Below, in pieces: positions 23,105 through 30,556 of a stretch of DNA of 32,963 bases. Under the pieces are notes generated by a model, which saw only the letters and a program-made list of their open reading frames with translations, was not told where the DNA came from and did no database searches. The stretch is from positions 1 to 32,963 of the forward strand of contig NZ_MLBG01000045.1 in assembly GCF_001936595.1 (NCBI RefSeq). Direction: 5' to 3'. This DNA comes from Desulfovibrio sp. DV (GTDB lineage Bacteria > Desulfobacterota > Desulfovibrionia > Desulfovibrionales > Desulfovibrionaceae). How positions within the stretch are numbered: the stretch's first letter is position 1; each line of letters begins with the position of its first letter. The translations under genes and the position numbers were made by a program.

Positions 23105-24185
23105 CCGTCACGACCGTGCCCCCGGCCTCGCTTGTGGCCATGGCGATGTCCCCGCCGTGGGCCAGGGCGATGCGCCGGGCCGAATAGGTGCCAAGGCCCG
23201 TGCCTTTGGTCTTGCCGGCTGTGGCGTATTTCTCGAAAAACCGGTCCCGGACACTGGGCGGCACAGCCCCCTGGTTGGCGATGGCAATGCTTGCCATGTC
23301 GCCAGCCTGGCGCATATCCACCGCCACCCGCCCGCCGTCGGGCGAGGCCTCCACGGCATTGGCCAGCAGATTGGCCAGCATGGAATAGCACAGCAATTCC
23401 TCCCCGCGCACAAGAAACGGCTTCCCGGGGGCAGCCGGCCGGCCGCCAACGGCCAGCTCCAGGGCCAACCCGTGGTTCTCGGCCGTATCGGCATGGGCGG
23501 CAAAGATTTTGGCCACGATGGGCACGAGATCGACGGCGACCGGGTCCAGCACGTATTGGTCGCGCTCCATCTTGAAAAGCGCCGTGGACAGGTTGACCAT
23601 GGCCAGCACGGTGTAGCCGGCGTCCTCGATGAGCGAGAGCATGTCGCGCTGGTCGTCGTCGAGGTTTTCGGCCAGACGCAGCACTTGCGGCAGGCTGATG
23701 ATGGTGGTCAGCGGCGTCTTGAGGTCGTGGCGCATGATGCGCTCGACATCGTCCTTGAGCCGGGCGTTTTCAAGCGTCACCCGCAACAGGTCCCGGTCGG
23801 CGGCGGCCAGCCGGTACTGGGTGAGCGCCGCGTCCAGGGAGCGGCTTAAGATGGGGGGCGGGCAGGGCTTGGTCAGGAAGCGGAAGATGTGCCCCTCGTT
23901 AATGGCCTCCATGGCCGCGTCCAGGTCGCCATGGCCGGTGAGCATGAGGGCGACCGCCTCCGGGGCGAGGGCCTTGGCCCGGCGCAGAAATTCCACCCCG
24001 GACAGGCCCGGCATCCGCAGATCGGAGATGATGACGGCAAACGGCCCATTGTCGGCCAGGGCGGCCAGCCCCTGTTCGGGACCAAGGGCCGTTTCCAGGT
24101 CGTAACAGCGGCCCAGGCTGCGGCGCAGGGCGTCGAGCACGGCCGGGTCGTCATCGACGACGAGTATTTTGGCGCATTGGGGCAT
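23082..24185 (-). CDS. Receiver-histidine kinase protein
   Basis: A 367-residue soluble signalling protein. The N-terminal receiver (about 1-125) has acidic residues D11-D13, phospho-acceptor D55 (IISDLRMPG) and K106 (RFLTKPC). A coiled linker (about 120-148) leads to a HisKA-type dimerisation helix with phosphorylatable H153 in MRHDLKTPL. The ATPase domain shows N-box LLANAVEASPDGG and G-box GTGLGTYSARRIALAHGG. There are no membrane segments, so it must get its signal through the receiver or a partner. ATG at 24185 has AAGGA about 7 nt upstream; a longer start at 24215 is possible. It is convergent with the CheY-like gene, overlapping it by 23 nt. Confidence 0.92.
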   Translation of the reverse strand: MPQCAKILVVDDDPAVLDALRRSLGRCYDLETALGPEQGLAALADNGPFAVIISDLRMPGLSGVEFLRRAKALAPEAVALMLTGHGDLDAAMEAINEGHIFRFLTKPCPPPILSRSLDAALTQYRLAAADRDLLRVTLENARLKDDVERIMRHDLKTPLTTIISLPQVLRLAENLDDDQRDMLSLIEDAGYTVLAMVNLSTALFKMERDQYVLDPVAVDLVPIVAKIFAAHADTAENHGLALELAVGGRPAAPGKPFLVRGEELLCYSMLANLLANAVEASPDGGRVAVDMRQAGDMASIAIANQGAVPPSVRDRFFEKYATAGKTKGTGLGTYSARRIALAHGGDIAMATSEAGGTVVTVSLPRAL

Positions 24186-24239
24186 GGCACGTCCTTGCAA
24201 GTTGCTTGCGACCATACCCCAAACGCCGGGCCAGGGGAA

Positions 24240-24851
24240 TTATCCGGCAGCGAAAAAGGCGCAACACGCCCAAAGCGCTCCGGCCATGCATCGAAAGACC
24301 AACCGCAGGGCGACCGGCGAGGCCAGAAGGCGGGTGAGCCAGGCCCCGAATACGGCGTAGGCCATCATGGCCCCAAAGCCCAGCAGGCAGACCGGCCCGG
24401 CCAGCAGCGCCACCCCGGCAACGTCGGGCATCCCTCCGGCGGCAAAGCGCGGCAGCATGGCCGACAAAAAGCCCCAGGCCTTGGGATTGACCGCCGCCAC
24501 GAGCAGGCCCTGGCCAAAGAGGCTGCCCAGGCGGGCCGTGTCAACGACCTTTCCCGGCAGATCCAGCCGGGCCGGAGCCCGCCACAACCGAAGCCCGAGC
24601 CACAGGAGATAGGCCGCCCCGGCATACCCGGCCAGCCGCAGCACGAGCGGTTGGCCGGCCAGGAGCGACAGCCCGAAGAGCACGGCCGGCACCTGGACGA
24701 GGGTGGAACACACATTGCCAAGGGCTGCGGCAGCCACGGGCCGGGAGCCGTGGCGCATGCCAAGGGTCATGGCCTGCAGCGTGGCCGGGCCAGGAGTGAA
24801 CATGCTGGCGGCCAGGGCAATACAATAGGCGAGGTAGGTTTGGCTGATCAT
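24240..24851 (-). CDS. LysE/RhtB-family amino-acid exporter
   Basis: A 203-residue inner-membrane protein with about six hydrophobic segments. The N-terminal signature is present as ALAASMFTPGPATLQAMTLGMRHG, where TPGP is the typical family motif. Later segments contain LAGYAGAAYLLWLGLRLWR and FGQGLLVAAVNPKAWGFLSAMLP, the conserved NPK-type motif. The family exports basic or neutral amino acids and homoserine lactones; the substrate is not predictable here. It ends 54 nt before the kinase gene start and begins about 130 nt after trpA on the same strand. Confidence 0.9.
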   Translation of the reverse strand: MISQTYLAYCIALAASMFTPGPATLQAMTLGMRHGSRPVAAAALGNVCSTLVQVPAVLFGLSLLAGQPLVLRLAGYAGAAYLLWLGLRLWRAPARLDLPGKVVDTARLGSLFGQGLLVAAVNPKAWGFLSAMLPRFAAGGMPDVAGVALLAGPVCLLGFGAMMAYAVFGAWLTRLLASPVALRLVFRCMAGALWACCAFFAAG

Positions 24852-24877
24852 GGCGGCTTCCCGCGACAGGGAGGCTG

Positions 24878-24966
24878 CCCGGCCGGGTCGCTGCCGGCCG
24901 GGAGCCTTGGACCGCCTGCCCGGGCCGCGTCCGTGAAGGATCAGGGACGCGGCAGGATCAGGCGGT
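24878..24966 (-). other. Strong G/C-rich hairpins downstream of trpA
   Basis: Two stems lie between trpA and the LysE-type gene. Nearest trpA is an extended two-part stem: accgcctg/caggcggt (24911-24918 with 24959-24966) enclosing nine pairs around gccgcgtcc/ggacgcggc, with an internal loop. Next is a 9-bp stem cccggccgg/ccggccggg (24878-24886 with 24894-24902). Neither has a T-run; they probably mark the 3' end of the trp transcript. Confidence 0.45.
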
Positions 24967-24984
24967 CGCCCGTATCAGGTGCGG

Positions 24985-25755
24985 CTAGACGCGCCAGCGG
25001 AGCATGAATTCGGCGGCGGTGCCGCCGGCCTTGATGTGGGCGATCAGGGCCGAGCCGAAGACCACGCCGTCGACGAGGTCGCCGAAAGCGGTCAGCTGGT
25101 CCGGGGATTTGATGCCAAAGCCCAGGGCCACGGGCACCTTGAAGAGCCGGCGCACGGCGGTCAGGCGTTCCTTGATCTCGGTTGGCAGGGATTCGCGCAT
25201 TCCGGTGGTGCCGAGCACCGAGACGAAGTAGACGTAGCCGCGCGCGTCTTTGGCATAGGCGGCCAGCCGTTCCTCGGAGGTGTTGAGCCCGACCAGCGGG
25301 ATCAGGTCCAGGTTGTGCTTGTCAAGCGCCGCGCGCAAAGGGCCGGATTCCTCCAGCGGCACGTCGGGCACGATAAATCCGGACACCCCGGCGGCAGCGG
25401 CGTCCTCGGCCAGTTGGTCCAGGCCGTATTGCAAAAACGGGTTGTAGTAGCCCATGAGCACCAGCCCGGCCCGGTACTGGCCTTTGCGCTTCTCCAGTTC
25501 GTGGAGCAGCCAGGACAGGCAGGTGCCGTTTAACAGGCAATCGAGGGATGCCTGCTCCACCACCGGGCCGTCGGCCACGGGATCGGAAAAGGGCACGCCG
25601 ATCTCGATGATGTCGGCCCCGCCGGCATCGAGCGCGGCCAGTTCGTCGAAAAACCGCTCCTTGTCCGGAAAACCGCCCGGCAGGAAGGGAATGAGCGCCT
25701 TGCGCCCGGCCGAGAGCGCCTCCATCATGCGGGTGGTCAGAAGAGACTGGCTCAT
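24985..25755 (-). CDS. trpA: Tryptophan synthase alpha subunit
   Basis: A 256-residue TIM-barrel subunit that cleaves indole-3-glycerol phosphate to indole and glyceraldehyde 3-phosphate, passing indole through a tunnel to TrpB. The catalytic pair is intact: E51 and D62 in IIEIGVPFSDPVADGPVV (equivalent to E49 and D60 of the enteric enzyme). YYNPFLQYGLDQ, GFIVPDVPLEES and the phosphate-binding ALGFGIKSPDQL follow. The start codon overlaps the trpB stop by 4 nt (ATGA), the usual coupling that keeps the two subunits equal. It is the last gene of the trp operon. Confidence 0.97.
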   Translation of the reverse strand: MSQSLLTTRMMEALSAGRKALIPFLPGGFPDKERFFDELAALDAGGADIIEIGVPFSDPVADGPVVEQASLDCLLNGTCLSWLLHELEKRKGQYRAGLVLMGYYNPFLQYGLDQLAEDAAAAGVSGFIVPDVPLEESGPLRAALDKHNLDLIPLVGLNTSEERLAAYAKDARGYVYFVSVLGTTGMRESLPTEIKERLTAVRRLFKVPVALGFGIKSPDQLTAFGDLVDGVVFGSALIAHIKAGGTAAEFMLRWRV

Positions 25756-26936
25756 TTCGCGCCTCCCATCGTGTTTTCAAAGGACTCGATGATGTCGAGG
25801 TCCTTGTCGCCGCGCCCGGACAGGCACACCACCACCTGCGATCCCTTGGGGATGTCCGAGGCCGGGTTCAGTGCCCAGGCCACGGCATGGCAGCTTTCCA
25901 GGGCCGGGATGATGCCTTCGCGCCGGCAAAGGGCCTCGAAAGCGGCCAGGGCCTGCCGGTCAACGGCCACGTCGTAGCGCACCCGGCCGGACGCGCCGAG
26001 AGCGGCGTGTTCCGGTCCGACGCCGGGATAGTCCAGGCCGGCGGACACGGAATGCGACGGCTGGATTTGCCCCTCGGTGGTTTGCAGCAGCATGGTGCGC
26101 ATGCCGTGGAGCACTCCGGGCGTGCCGAGGCTTATGGGGGCGCTGTGGTAGCAGCCCGGTTCGCCCGTGCCGCCGGCCTCGACGCCGATCAATTTGACCG
26201 AGGCATCGGGCACGAAATGGTGGAACATGCCGATGGCGTTGGAGCCGCCGCCCACACAAGCCACCACGTAGTCCGGCAACCGGCCCATCTTGTCCAGGCA
26301 CTGGGCCCGGGCTTCCAAGGATATAATCGCCTGGAACTCGCGCACCAGGAGCGGAAACGGATGCGGCCCGGCGGCCGTGCCAAAGCAGTAATGGGTGGTG
26401 TTCTGCTCGGCAATCCAATAGCGCAGCGCCGCGTTGATGGCGTCCTTGAGCGTCTTGGTGCCGGACTCGATGGGTACGACCTCGGCCCCAAGGAGCTTCA
26501 TGCGCCGCACATTGTGCGACTGGCGCACCACGTCCTCGGCTCCCATGTAGACGATGCAGTCAAGGCCAAGCATGGCCGCTGCCGTGGCCGTGGCCACGCC
26601 GTGCTGGCCGGCCCCGGTCTCGGCCAACAGCACCTTCTTGCCCATGTACTTGGTTAAAAGTCCCTGGCCCATGGTGTTGTTGATCTTGTGCGCGCCGGTA
26701 TGGTTCAAATCCTCGCGCTTGAGCCACAGATCAAAGCCCAACTCTTGCGACAGATTGGGGCAGCGGTACAGCGGCGACGGCCGGCCGACATAGTCGGCCA
26801 GCAGCGCTTTCAATTCGCTTTGAAAAGACGCGCTCGGCACAATGGTGCGCATGGCCTCTTCCAGCTCCAACAGGGGCGGCATGAGCAGTTCGGGCACGAA
26901 CTGTCCCCCAAAATCGCCGTAATATCCTTTTTTCAT
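25752..26936 (-). CDS. trpB: Tryptophan synthase beta subunit
   Basis: A 394-residue PLP enzyme joining indole and serine to make tryptophan. The PLP lysine is K84 in REDLNHTGAHKINN, the catalytic glutamate lies in AETGAGQHG, and the cofactor phosphate loop is CVGGGSNAIGMF. It is the classic TrpB1 type, starting YYGDFGGQFVPE. ATG at 26936 is fixed by homology. The only good ribosome-binding site, GGAGG about 11 nt upstream, lies inside the repeat element that fills the trpF-trpB gap. A frame open to 27005 reads repeat sequence and is rejected. It overlaps trpA by 4 nt. Confidence 0.97.
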   Translation of the reverse strand: MKKGYYGDFGGQFVPELLMPPLLELEEAMRTIVPSASFQSELKALLADYVGRPSPLYRCPNLSQELGFDLWLKREDLNHTGAHKINNTMGQGLLTKYMGKKVLLAETGAGQHGVATATAAAMLGLDCIVYMGAEDVVRQSHNVRRMKLLGAEVVPIESGTKTLKDAINAALRYWIAEQNTTHYCFGTAAGPHPFPLLVREFQAIISLEARAQCLDKMGRLPDYVVACVGGGSNAIGMFHHFVPDASVKLIGVEAGGTGEPGCYHSAPISLGTPGVLHGMRTMLLQTTEGQIQPSHSVSAGLDYPGVGPEHAALGASGRVRYDVAVDRQALAAFEALCRREGIIPALESCHAVAWALNPASDIPKGSQVVVCLSGRGDKDLDIIESFENTMGGAK

Positions 26937-26945
26937 GATGAGGCG

Positions 26946-27129
26946 TGCCTCCGGCGGCTGGGGAAACCTTTTTTGAAAAAAAGGTTTCCCCAGACCCCTT
27001 CCCAAAAACTTTTAACGGGGTGGCGCGTTATGCACCGTGGCTTCAGTCGTCACACGCGGCCGGAGCCGCTACCCCAGGCGGGGGGTCCGGGGGGATCATC
27101 CCCCCGGTGGGGTTCGGGGCAAAGCCCCG
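26946..27129. repeat. Composite repeat element between trpF and trpB
   Basis: It contains tgcctccggcggctgggg (26946-26963); a 15-bp A/T-core hairpin (26960-26974 with 26977-26991); cagaccccttcccaaaaactttt; a ggggtccgg plus ggggggat/atcccccc stem around 27,082-27,108; and a perfect 6-bp stem cggggc/gccccg (27115-27129). It fills nearly the whole 205-nt gap inside the trp operon. The same parts occur at 17,106-17,178 and, in a coding frame, near 32,800. Confidence 0.75.
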
Positions 27130-27141
27130 ATTCTGCCTTTC

Positions 27142-27765
27142 TCATTCACCTTTCACGGCCCAAAGGGACCTCCGGACTTTGGCGAGGTCTTTGAGGCCCG
27201 GCGACGACTCGACGCCGGAATTGAGGTCCACGCCGTGGGGCTGGGCGATGCGCACGGCCTCGGCCACGTTGTCCGGCCCAAGGCCCCCGGCGAGCAGCCA
27301 AGGCATGGGCGGGGAGAGTTCGGCGAGCGTTGCGAAATCAAGCGATTTGCCGTGGCCGCCGCCGGAGGTGCCGGCGTCGAGCAGGGCAAAGCGGACCGCG
27401 CCGGCAAAGGGGGCCATGGCGGCGGCGAGGCTGGCCAGATCAGGGTGCTTTTGGGGCCAAAAGGCCCGGATGACCCGGTCCGGCCCCACGGCCCGGCAGA
27501 AGTCCGGGTCCTGGCCGCCGTGGAGCTGGGCCAGATCCAGGCCGGCTTCGTCCATGATCGAGAGCACTTCGGCGAGTGTGTGTTCGACAAAGACGCCGAC
27601 GCGTTTGGCCGCAGTCCGGGGCAGGGCGGCGGCTTGTCCCGGCGTCAGGCGGCGCGGGCTTTTGGCGGCGAAGATGAAGCCGAGGAGATCGGCCCCGGCC
27701 TCGGTGCAGCCGGTGACGTCTTCGGGGCGGGTCATGCCGCAGACTTTGACGAGCCGGGCGTTCAT
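27142..27765 (-). CDS. trpF: Phosphoribosylanthranilate isomerase
   Basis: A 207-residue TIM-barrel isomerase converting phosphoribosylanthranilate to the carboxyphenylamino-deoxyribulose phosphate. The catalytic cysteine is C9 (VKVCGMT) and the general acid D130 (ALLDAGTSGGGHGKSLD). LAQLHGGQ and LAGGLGPDNVAEAV, then GVDLNSGVESSPGLKD, form the phosphate site. The length is normal. Its ATG overlaps the trpC stop by 4 nt. The trpB gene follows only after about 205 nt of repeat DNA, unlike the tight junctions elsewhere in the operon. Confidence 0.97.
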   Translation of the reverse strand: MNARLVKVCGMTRPEDVTGCTEAGADLLGFIFAAKSPRRLTPGQAAALPRTAAKRVGVFVEHTLAEVLSIMDEAGLDLAQLHGGQDPDFCRAVGPDRVIRAFWPQKHPDLASLAAAMAPFAGAVRFALLDAGTSGGGHGKSLDFATLAELSPPMPWLLAGGLGPDNVAEAVRIAQPHGVDLNSGVESSPGLKDLAKVRRSLWAVKGE

Positions 27766-28553
27766 GATGCGGACGCTCCTTTTGGGCCGGTTTGGCCGGC
27801 CAGGGCGGCCAGGGCCGCGCCGGGATCGGCCTCGGACATGATGGAGGTACCGACCAGCACGGCGTCGAAGCCGAGCTCGGCCATGGCGTCCACGTCGGCC
27901 CGGGTCTTGATGCCGCTGGCGGCGATCCAGAGGCGGCCGGCCCGTTTTTTCGGAGCCAGGGTGCGGGCCACGGCAAAGTCCGTCTTGAGGGTGTCCAGGT
28001 CGCGGTTGTTGACCTGGATGATGTGCGCCCCGGCCGCTTCGGCCCGCTCCAGGTCCACGGCGTCAAAGACCTCGACCACGGCTTCCAGGCCCGCGTCGTA
28101 GGTCAGGCGCAGCAGGTCGCCGAGTTCCTCGTCGGTGACCATGCGCACGATGAGCAGCAGGGCCGAGGCCTTGGTGGCGGCGGTCTCGATCACCTGCAGC
28201 GGGTGGAGCAGGAAGTCTTTTCGTAGCAGGGGCAGGCCGCATTGGCTGATCGTTTCCAGATAGCCAAGCGAACCTTTGAAATACGTCTCTTCGGTGAGGA
28301 CCGAGATGGCGGCAGCGCCCGAGGCGGCGTAGAGGGTTGCGACCTCGGCCGGGGACAGGCCCAGGTTGATGTCGCCCATGGACGGGGAGGCCCGCTTGTA
28401 TTCGGCAATCACAGCCATGGGCGCGTGGGCGATCAGGGCGTCGGAAAAGGACGGCCGTTTGCCCGTGTAGGGCGCGGGCAGGCGCTGGGCCGCCTCAAGT
28501 TCCTTGAGGCGGCGAATCTCGGCCGCCTTGGCGGCCCGGAACTTCTCAAGCAT
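27762..28553 (-). CDS. trpC: Indole-3-glycerol phosphate synthase
   Basis: A 263-residue TIM-barrel enzyme closing the indole ring with loss of CO2 and water. The active-site residues are visible: E51 and K53 in VIAEYKRASPS, the catalytic lysine in LPLLRKDFLL, and the ALLLIVRM, VVEVFD, INxR-type VNNRDLDTL and AASGIKTRADV blocks. ATG at 28553 was chosen because AAGGA lies at a usable distance inside the end of trpD and the N-terminus then matches the family. It overlaps trpD by 8 nt and trpF by 4 nt. Confidence 0.96.
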   Translation of the reverse strand: MLEKFRAAKAAEIRRLKELEAAQRLPAPYTGKRPSFSDALIAHAPMAVIAEYKRASPSMGDINLGLSPAEVATLYAASGAAAISVLTEETYFKGSLGYLETISQCGLPLLRKDFLLHPLQVIETAATKASALLLIVRMVTDEELGDLLRLTYDAGLEAVVEVFDAVDLERAEAAGAHIIQVNNRDLDTLKTDFAVARTLAPKKRAGRLWIAASGIKTRADVDAMAELGFDAVLVGTSIMSEADPGAALAALAGQTGPKGASAS

Positions 28554-29556
28554 GGAAAACGTCCTTGAAAAACGCAGCTGCCGCGCCCTGGGCAATGGCG
28601 TCGCGGGCCTTGGCCACGCCTTGTTTGAGGGTGAGGTCGCCTTCAAGCAGATGCAGGGCGCAGCCGAGGTTGAGCGCCACCATATCCAGCATGGCCTGGG
28701 TGCCCTGGCCGGCCAGCACGTTTTTAAGGACAGCCACGGCCTCGTCGCGCCCGGACACCACCACATCGCCGAGCCGGCCTTCGGCTATGCCAAGCGTCAC
28801 CGGATCGATGCGTTCCTTTTTGAGCCAGCCGTCTTTCACCCAGCACACGTCGGCCGGTCCGAACGGGGTCAGCTCGTCAAAGCCGCCGGCTCCGTGGACG
28901 ACTGCGCCGCAGGAAAGGCCGGTCAGCGCCAGCACTTCGGCCATGAGCGGGACGTGGCGCGAGGTGGGCACGCCTAAAATCTGGTGCGTGGGCCGGGCGG
29001 GGTTAAGAAGTGGTCCCATGAGGTTAAAGAGCGTGCGCGCCCCGAGTTCCTTGCGGATGGGTCCGATGCGTTTGAACGCCGGGTGGTAGTTGGGGGCGAA
29101 GAGAAACACGAAATTGTGTTTGTCCAGCTCGGAGGCCACGGCGTCGGGTTCGACGACGAGGGGAAAGCCGAGGGATTCCACGGCATCGGCGCTGCCGCAG
29201 GCGCTCGATACGGCCCGGTTGCCGTGCTTGACCACCTTGTGGCCCATGGCGGCAAGATAGAGGGCCACGGCGGTGGAGCAGTTAAACGAGCAGGTGTTGT
29301 CGCCGCCGGTGCCGCAGGTGTCGATGCGCGGGCCGGTCAGGCCGGTCACGAGCTTGGCCTGTTCCAGGGCGGTGGTGACGCCGGCCGCGATTTCCACGGC
29401 CGCCTCGCCCTTGGTTTTAAGGCCCATGAGGAATGCGCCCACGCACGAGGCCGGCATCTCGCCGGTGTACATGGCCCGGAAGGCGTAGGCGGCCAGGTCC
29501 TTGGGCAGGTCTTTGCCGATGGCTAAGAGTTCGAGGCATTCAACGTGCTTTTCCAC
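28546..29556 (-). CDS. trpD: Anthranilate phosphoribosyltransferase
   Basis: A 336-residue enzyme transferring phosphoribose from PRPP to anthranilate. The PRPP glycine-rich loop is DTCGTGGD (79-86), followed by FNCSTAVAL, VKHGNRAVSSACGSADAVESLG, and the FLFAPNYHPAFKRIGPIRKELGARTLFNLMGPLLNPA block that holds the anthranilate and metal sites. The length is normal and no TrpG fusion is present. The start is GTG at 29556 with AAAGGAG 8 nt upstream. It lies 32 nt after the HEPN gene, the second-loosest junction within the operon. Confidence 0.97.
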   Translation of the reverse strand: MEKHVECLELLAIGKDLPKDLAAYAFRAMYTGEMPASCVGAFLMGLKTKGEAAVEIAAGVTTALEQAKLVTGLTGPRIDTCGTGGDNTCSFNCSTAVALYLAAMGHKVVKHGNRAVSSACGSADAVESLGFPLVVEPDAVASELDKHNFVFLFAPNYHPAFKRIGPIRKELGARTLFNLMGPLLNPARPTHQILGVPTSRHVPLMAEVLALTGLSCGAVVHGAGGFDELTPFGPADVCWVKDGWLKKERIDPVTLGIAEGRLGDVVVSGRDEAVAVLKNVLAGQGTQAMLDMVALNLGCALHLLEGDLTLKQGVAKARDAIAQGAAAAFFKDVFHA

Positions 29557-29588
29557 GATGCGACTCCTTTCGGACGGGCGTGCGGGTG

Positions 29589-29972
29589 TTATTTGGGCGT
29601 GTCGGAGAGTTCTTCCCGGGCGAGGTAGAGGAAGGCCTTGGCCCGGTCGATCTGCTCGGCCACGTCTTCGGCGGTTATGCCGGTATCGGTTTCGTATTCG
29701 GCGCGGTTTCGCAGCCGGCCGGCTTCGTTTAAGAAGCGATTAAAGGCATCCGGCAGATAGCCGGAGGCGGTCAGGTGCAGGGCAAAGGCCGAGGCCACGC
29801 TGCCCGGATCGGTCACGGCGTAGCCATGGCGTATGAGGAAGGCTTCGGCCACGTAATGCATGACGGCATGGACCCGGCCCACGGCGAAATCGAAGTGCCT
29901 TTCGCTGGCCAGCAGCCGCGCGGCGCGCAGGCTGGCTTCCGCTTTGGCGATAAGGGCGGGGATGGTGTTCAA
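29589..29972 (-). CDS. HEPN domain protein (UPF0332-like) inside the trp operon
   Basis: A 127-residue helical protein. The N-terminal helix (IAKAEASLRAARLLASERHFDFAVGR), the second helix VHAVMHYVAEAFLIRHGY, the central SGYLPDAFNRFLNEAGRLRNRAEYET and the terminal AEDVAEQIDRAKAFLYLAREEL match the UPF0332 type of HEPN domain. Many HEPN proteins are RNases or antitoxin partners of MNT nucleotidyltransferases and use R-x4-6-H; at the equivalent place this one has R88-x4-Y93, so RNase activity is doubtful. There is no MNT gene nearby. The start is TTG at 29972 with AAGGA 8 nt upstream, overlapping the trpG stop region (11-nt gap). It is co-oriented and tightly packed, so it must be transcribed with trp genes. 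Its role is unknown. Confidence 0.85.
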   Translation of the reverse strand: MNTIPALIAKAEASLRAARLLASERHFDFAVGRVHAVMHYVAEAFLIRHGYAVTDPGSVASAFALHLTASGYLPDAFNRFLNEAGRLRNRAEYETDTGITAEDVAEQIDRAKAFLYLAREELSDTPK

Positions 29973-29983
29973 AATGGGCGTCC

Positions 29984-30556
29984 TTACGAAATCTTATCCG
30001 GAAAATTGGCGATCAGCTTCATGCCGTCGGGGGTGAAGACCGACTCCGGGTGAAATTGCACGCCGACCCAGGGCCGATCGCGGTAGCGCATGCCCATGAC
30101 TTCGTTTTGCTCGGTCCAGGCGGTGATTTCGAGCATCTCCGGGGCCTTGGAGGCTTGGACGATGAGCGAATGGTAGCGGCAGCACTCCATGGGGTTGGGC
30201 AGGCCCTCGAAAAGGCCGGTCTCGCGGTGGTACACGTCAGACGTCTTGCCGTGCATGATGCGGTCGGCAACGACTACTGGCGCGCCGGCAAAGTGTCCCA
30301 GGATCTGATGCCCCAGGCACACGCCAAAGACCGGGATGGTCACGGGCAAAAGCTCCAGAAATTTGAGGCACAATCCGGCATTGGTCGGGTTGCTCGGGCC
30401 GGGGGAAATGCAAACCTTCTCCAGCGTGCCCGATGCGGCCAACTCCAAAATCTGCGGATCGTCGTTTTTAAGGACGATGGGATCGTGCCCGAGCTGCTGG
30501 AAGGCCTGGACGACGTTGAAGGTGAACGAATCGAAGTTATCAATAAGTAAAAACAT
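29984..30556 (-). CDS. trpG: Anthranilate synthase glutamine amidotransferase subunit
   Basis: A 190-residue class I glutamine amidotransferase supplying ammonia to TrpE. The catalytic triad is visible: C80 in PVFGVCLGHQILG, and H169 and E171 in QFHPESVFTP. The N-terminal LLIDNFDSFTFNV and ISPGPSNPTNAG motifs are typical of TrpG/PabA. ATG at 30556 has AAGGAGGAAGG directly upstream and overlaps the end of trpE by 17 nt. It may also serve folate synthesis, as TrpG and PabA are often shared. The HEPN gene follows after 11 nt. Confidence 0.96.
   Translation of the reverse strand: MFLLIDNFDSFTFNVVQAFQQLGHDPIVLKNDDPQILELAASGTLEKVCISPGPSNPTNAGLCLKFLELLPVTIPVFGVCLGHQILGHFAGAPVVVADRIMHGKTSDVYHRETGLFEGLPNPMECCRYHSLIVQASKAPEMLEITAWTEQNEVMGMRYRDRPWVGVQFHPESVFTPDGMKLIANFPDKIS

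Noticed and set aside
26690-26720. tRNA-like ggttcaaatcc string
   Set aside because: It lies inside the conserved trpB coding sequence and has no cloverleaf around it.
27037-28101. Long plus-strand open frames opposite the trp genes
   Set aside because: They are mirror frames of conserved trp genes in high-G+C DNA with biased codon use.
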